Assembly: GCA_029532415.1 (NCBI GenBank) | Contig: JAQOTA010000059.1 | Location: 620,001-684,000, forward strand | Direction of reading: 5' to 3' | Origin: Marasmius tenuissimus | Taxonomy: Eukaryota > Basidiomycota > Agaricomycetes > Agaricales > Marasmiaceae | Length of the DNA: 64,000 bases | Shown here: one piece after another, positions 60,491-64,000 of the stretch | Layout: every line of letters begins with the position of its first letter | Numbering within the stretch: the first letter of the stretch is position 1 | The notes under the pieces: generated by a model | Seen by the model: only the letters and a program-made list of their open reading frames with translations | What the model was told of the DNA's origin: nothing | Database searches by the model: none | Made by a program: the position numbers and the translations under genes

Positions 60491-60525
60491 CTCATGAGCA
60501 CTGCAAGCCTCGCAGTGCTCATGAG
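60491..60525. repeat. Perfect 14-base inverted repeat
   Basis: Arms CTCATGAGCACTGC and GCAGTGCTCATGAG are separated by 7 bases. It lies in the host repeat into which the LTR element inserted. Confidence 0.8.
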
Positions 60526-62777
60526 TGCACACGAAAAAAAAAGGTGTCCCATATTCACTTGTGAGCGGCCCCGAGGCTCACAGCGCTCATGACCACTCAC
60601 GAGCGATTTGGGCGTTCGTGAGCGGTCAGAATCTAGCGACCATTGTTCTGGTGTTAGATGGATTTCCTCCGGGTTGGCACGGCTTGGGAGTTTTTACTGG
60701 TCGTTGTTGCATTTTCGGTACTATTTGAAGGGTGTCTGCAACCAATGAAATGTTACAAGGTAATTCTCGAGTTTGCCAGCTGAGCGTACCATGTACAATA
60801 TTTGATGAGTAGATCTCGTTTGTCAAAATGGAAATGGGTAGATGAGACTGGAGATGTTTTTCCCGCTACTGACGTAAGGAAGTAGAAGGGTTTTTACCAT
60901 GGGTGTCGAAAACTCCGATTCTGCAAAACTGCGCCAAGCCCAACCTCGATTTAGGCGCCCAACACGTGGTAACCTGATGGCCGCACGGCTTGATTTCGGG
61001 CGCTTACACCCTTTCTTAGTTCTTCGTCCAGTTCGACCTCTAGTTTGTAGCTGGATGTCTAGTTCGCGCCCTAGTCCGACTCTTCGACAACGAACCAAGT
61101 TTCTCCGAGATCAAAAGACAATTGAGAAAAATTGCCTTGGCCACGCTAGCCGACGCACGGCCATCAACTCGAATGAATTGCGACCATGCGGTTCCAGCGA
61201 ATTTTCTTTTCCTCGCCCTGTCCCTTCGGTCACGTGATGCCCGTCGGGTCCCACTGAGTCAAGGCTTGAGAGTTGGCCAGACATGTCGTTCATGGAACCG
61301 CTGTTGCTTGTTTCTCTGCACGACTCATTTGCACCTGTCTAATCAAAGCTCCTGACCACGACTCGGTCTCATGTACTTCAATGATAATTGATAAGGGAAT
61401 AAATTTTGGCTTTGCTTTTTGGGCGTATCCGATGTGTGAGAGTACGCCACTTTGGGGGTACGAAGAATTGCACGGAAGACCACCTCGTTGGAGTAGTGAG
61501 CGTGGTCTGCAAGGAGCTGACCGCAGGCTGAGCGCTGAGCAGTGAGTAGGCCTATACATATCAAATGACTCGGAATCATTAGTTTTCTTTTTCTTTTTGT
61601 TAACTGACTGAGAGTATTACAGGTTTTTATAGCCCTCACGTCTCTGTCTCATACCAAATTATCACATGCCATTACTTCATGCCCGCCATTGCAGTTGTTG
61701 AATATTGAACCGTCGGGATCCCCGGCAGCAGGCTCTCGAGTATCCATTGTAACACATCCGTTTAACGTTATACTGGCCTTGTTCTTTCAATGTAGCTGCA
61801 TTGAAACTCACCGGAGTCGTTCGAGCTATACGGCAGATGGGATTCAAAAGCATGGGATCAGCTTTTTAATACAGGGGGGAAGGGATTTTGGAGCAATACT
61901 TTGCTGGAGGTCTTCAGTAGCGGGCCCTGCCGCGGGAGTCGGCGCCTAGTAAATTGAGATGACGTGCGCAAAGTGCACAAAAACAAAGTAAGTATGAGCG
62001 CTTGAGTCCGACGGTGATTTTTTGATCCGGAGTACCGTTGCCGGATAGTTCAAGGTCTATTTCTCACATTCGCAATCTATCAACTCATAATTTTTGGCAT
62101 CGGCAATTGCAATTGAAAAATAGGCGCCTAGCTTCCGATTCGTACCCTCCAAGTTCTGTAGTCTCTCATGGCGCGAGATGTTGCTCGTAAGAGATAACGC
62201 ATATTAGTATACATTCCAGGTAAGAGAAGAAGGGGTAGAAGCTCGTCTATGCGCGAAAGTCTCTCGCCCATCGGTTACTTACTCCCTTTAAGCGCGCGCC
62301 AAATTGACGGGCAGACTTTAACCGGTCAGGCACGGCGCTAACCAAGAAACCCCGTCAAATTCACCCTCTTGATTGGGCGCTGAAATTTTGGAAAGCAGCG
62401 AGCAAAGAAAGCTCTATACTCATTATCTTCAGTTAACTGCCTGTTTGGGAGTATTTGACTTGCAGGAAAGGCATAAAGTCATCTCCGCGATGACACAGTC
62501 ACCTTCCGGCGGCCGGACCCAACAGAGCCCGTTGCCGTGAAGTTATTACTTCACATTTTTCTACAATTCCTCTCATTATCTGAGTTCATTCACACTCTAT
62601 TACTGCCTATAGAGCTTCATATCCACTAAAACATGTCCAGAATCAAGGAGGGAAGCCAAAAAATAGCCATGTAAATTAGCCGATGGTGATGGTAAGGGAC
62701 CGAAGTGTGAGTCGGCGGGTCGCAGATGTGAGAAATAGGCCTTGAACTATCCGGCAACCGTACCGGAGTCGAATGCT

Positions 62778-62833
62778 TCACCAATTGCGTCCTTGGCTCC
62801 CACGCACAAGTCATCGCAAGCCATACAGCATTG
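62778..62833 (+). promoter_or_regulatory. Conserved upstream box of F-box gene 10
   Basis: TTCACCAATTG, then GGCTCCCACGCACAAGTCAT, then GCCATACAGCATTG, about 130-190 bases before the ATG, matching the order in genes 4-6 and 8. Confidence 0.5.
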
Positions 62834-62964
62834 AGAAGGCTTCCAGTCAAAGAGGCTCGGTAGACAGAACATACCGATCGGTGAGTCAGGAATTTCTATT
62901 TCCGAGATTGACACTCACGAGCAAGATAATGGCCATTTGGATTTCAGAGAATCTCAGGAAAATC

Positions 62965-64000
62965 ATGATCCCAGACTCTCATTTCACCAGCGTCCTTCAT
63001 ACGAACTACGTTCCCTCATCGAAAGAGCTCAAAGAGCTACAACAGCTTGTACTCGAACCACAAGAAAAGATCAGGAAGCTTGACGAGGAGATAGAACGCC
63101 TCCAGGCCCAAAGAGATGAACTTCAGCAATTTGTTGACAGTCATCGCGCACTCGCGGCGCCCTTTCGACGACTTCCTGCGGACATTTGGGGCGAGATATT
63201 CGTTCATTGTCTACCCAGGAACCAACTCAACGTTGCTATATGCACAGTTGAGGAGGCTCCGTTGCTTCTCACCACTATTTGTCGAGCGTGGAGGGAGGTC
63301 GCACTGACTACACCGAGACTTTGGAATTCAGTTCATATCTTCGGCACAGAGCCGCCCACGCCCTTGCAGAACGATTACTCCCATAAAGCGAGACAGGCTC
63401 AGGTGCTCCAGGGTATCAAGATGTGGTTGGACAGGTCCGGTTCCCTGCCATTAACCCTTTCCATCTGCGTCGCGGACAACACACCACCGATGTCACCAAG
63501 CCTTTCTGACCAGCTGTCTGAGAATGTGTCCACACACCTGCTCAGATTGATGGACCTTTTGACAGAGTATTCTTTCCGCTGGAGGACTCTCTCGCTTGAC
63601 CGTGCTGTCAGGTCTTTGTACCAGCGATCATTCAACCAGTTGGCGGCAGACGATGTTCCACTCCTAGAGACGATCTACACTGAGGATTTGAGCCTCTTTA
63701 GGGATCTTCATCTCTTTCACCAAAATCCTTGGAACCCTCCCTGGAACAATCCACCGCAAATGGCAGGCACTCCCAGCCCCACACCTATGGCAGATTTTAT
63801 GCCCAAGGTATCCTCACTTCGCTCCCTCCATTTGCAACGAGGCTCGATTCCCACCCTTGGAATTCCCCTTGGCTGGTCTCGTTTGACCGAACTTAGTTTC
63901 GATTTTCGACCGATGGACATTAACAGTCCCTCATCTTCCCCCCGTATTCTGTTGCAAACTCTCGCACGGACATGTCTTTCGCTGAATGTTCTCACATTTC
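62965..64000 (+). CDS. F-box-like protein 10 (partial, runs off the window)
   Basis: The ATG at 62965 (MIPDSHFTSVLHTNYVPSSK) opens a frame with no stop up to the window edge, about 345 residues seen. Coiled coil at about 30-58, F-box PFRRLPADIWGEIFVHCLP with TICRAWREVALTTPRLWNS, WLDRSGSLPLTLSI, and then PSPTPMADFMPKVSSLRSLH and LGWSRLTELSFDF. It belongs with genes 2 and 8. A leader intron (GGTGAGTC near 62880 to TTTCAG near 62946) precedes the start. The last third lies beyond the window. Confidence 0.85.
   Translation, partial: MIPDSHFTSVLHTNYVPSSKELKELQQLVLEPQEKIRKLDEEIERLQAQRDELQQFVDSHRALAAPFRRLPADIWGEIFVHCLPRNQLNVAICTVEEAPLLLTTICRAWREVALTTPRLWNSVHIFGTEPPTPLQNDYSHKARQAQVLQGIKMWLDRSGSLPLTLSICVADNTPPMSPSLSDQLSENVSTHLLRLMDLLTEYSFRWRTLSLDRAVRSLYQRSFNQLAADDVPLLETIYTEDLSLFRDLHLFHQNPWNPPWNNPPQMAGTPSPTPMADFMPKVSSLRSLHLQRGSIPTLGIPLGWSRLTELSFDFRPMDINSPSSSPRILLQTLARTCLSLNVLTF

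Larger units (their letters stand above)
60462..62964. other. Intergenic, repeat-rich region without a supported gene
   Basis: Contains a perfect palindrome (60491-60525), a partial reverse-oriented copy of the 1210-1320/35.5-kb block (about 60,859-60,900), GAGCGCTGAGC words at about 61,534 and, at the right, the leader of F-box gene 10. Several frames of 60-110 codons exist, but none has family features. Confidence 0.5.

Noticed and set aside
61122..61949. Several 70-110 codon frames right of the LTR element
   Set aside because: They overlap on both strands, have no motifs and lie in repeat-rich DNA.
1..64000. CRISPR arrays, bacterial operons, rRNA or tRNA genes
   Set aside because: No regularly spaced repeats, no cloverleaf or rRNA-like sequence recognised, and gene structure is clearly eukaryotic.

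Overview
The window is fungal nuclear DNA, most likely from a mushroom-forming basidiomycete (Agaricomycetes). The signs are short (about 50-60 base) GT-AG introns in most single-copy genes, a Zn2Cys6 regulator, a chromodomain Ty3/gypsy element, a Ngaro-type tyrosine-recombinase retroelement and a large family of F-box-like proteins with an N-terminal coiled coil. I cannot name the species.

Layout. 1-1.2 kb: an uncharacterised gene on the minus strand with a degenerate retropepsin-like start. 1.6-6.75 kb: an apparently complete Ngaro-type (DIRS order) retroelement with gag, RT/RNase H and tyrosine recombinase, bounded by split direct repeats in the order A1 - genes - B1 A2 - B2. 7.3-10.2 kb: two tandem, damaged copies of an unrecognised four-exon gene; an intact third copy lies at 45.3-46.5 kb on the other strand. 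10.8-18.9 kb: four F-box-like genes, two of them decayed. 18.9-22.25 kb: a Zn2Cys6/Fungal_trans transcription factor on the minus strand. 23.9-28.7 kb: a recent tandem pair of F-box-like genes with duplication debris between them. 28.9-30.9 kb: a DUF4139 (mucoidy inhibitor A-like) gene. 32.8-44.6 kb: three more F-box-like genes, each with a single disabling change, interleaved with an M28B (glutamate carboxypeptidase II-like) membrane peptidase. 47.1-49.3 kb: an uncharacterised five-exon gene. 49.9-51.7 kb: a divergent F-box-like gene. 52.9-60.5 kb: a very young chromovirus LTR retrotransposon with an extra ORF ahead of gag. A further F-box-like gene starts at 62,965 and runs off the right edge.

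How it fits together. The main biological theme is a birth-and-death cluster of at least eleven F-box-like genes. Ten share an architecture (coiled coil, F-box, LRR-like C-terminal half), nearly all on the plus strand, with a short intron just before the ATG; at least six share a recognisable upstream sequence block. Four read as intact (five with the partial right-edge copy), three carry exactly one visible lesion, two are heavily decayed and two survive only as C-terminal tails. Single-copy housekeeping-type genes (DUF4139, M28B peptidase, Zn2Cys6 factor) sit between them, and the 3' end of one has been copied along with an F-box gene. F-box proteins usually act as substrate receptors in SCF ubiquitin ligases; that role here is inferred from family membership only.
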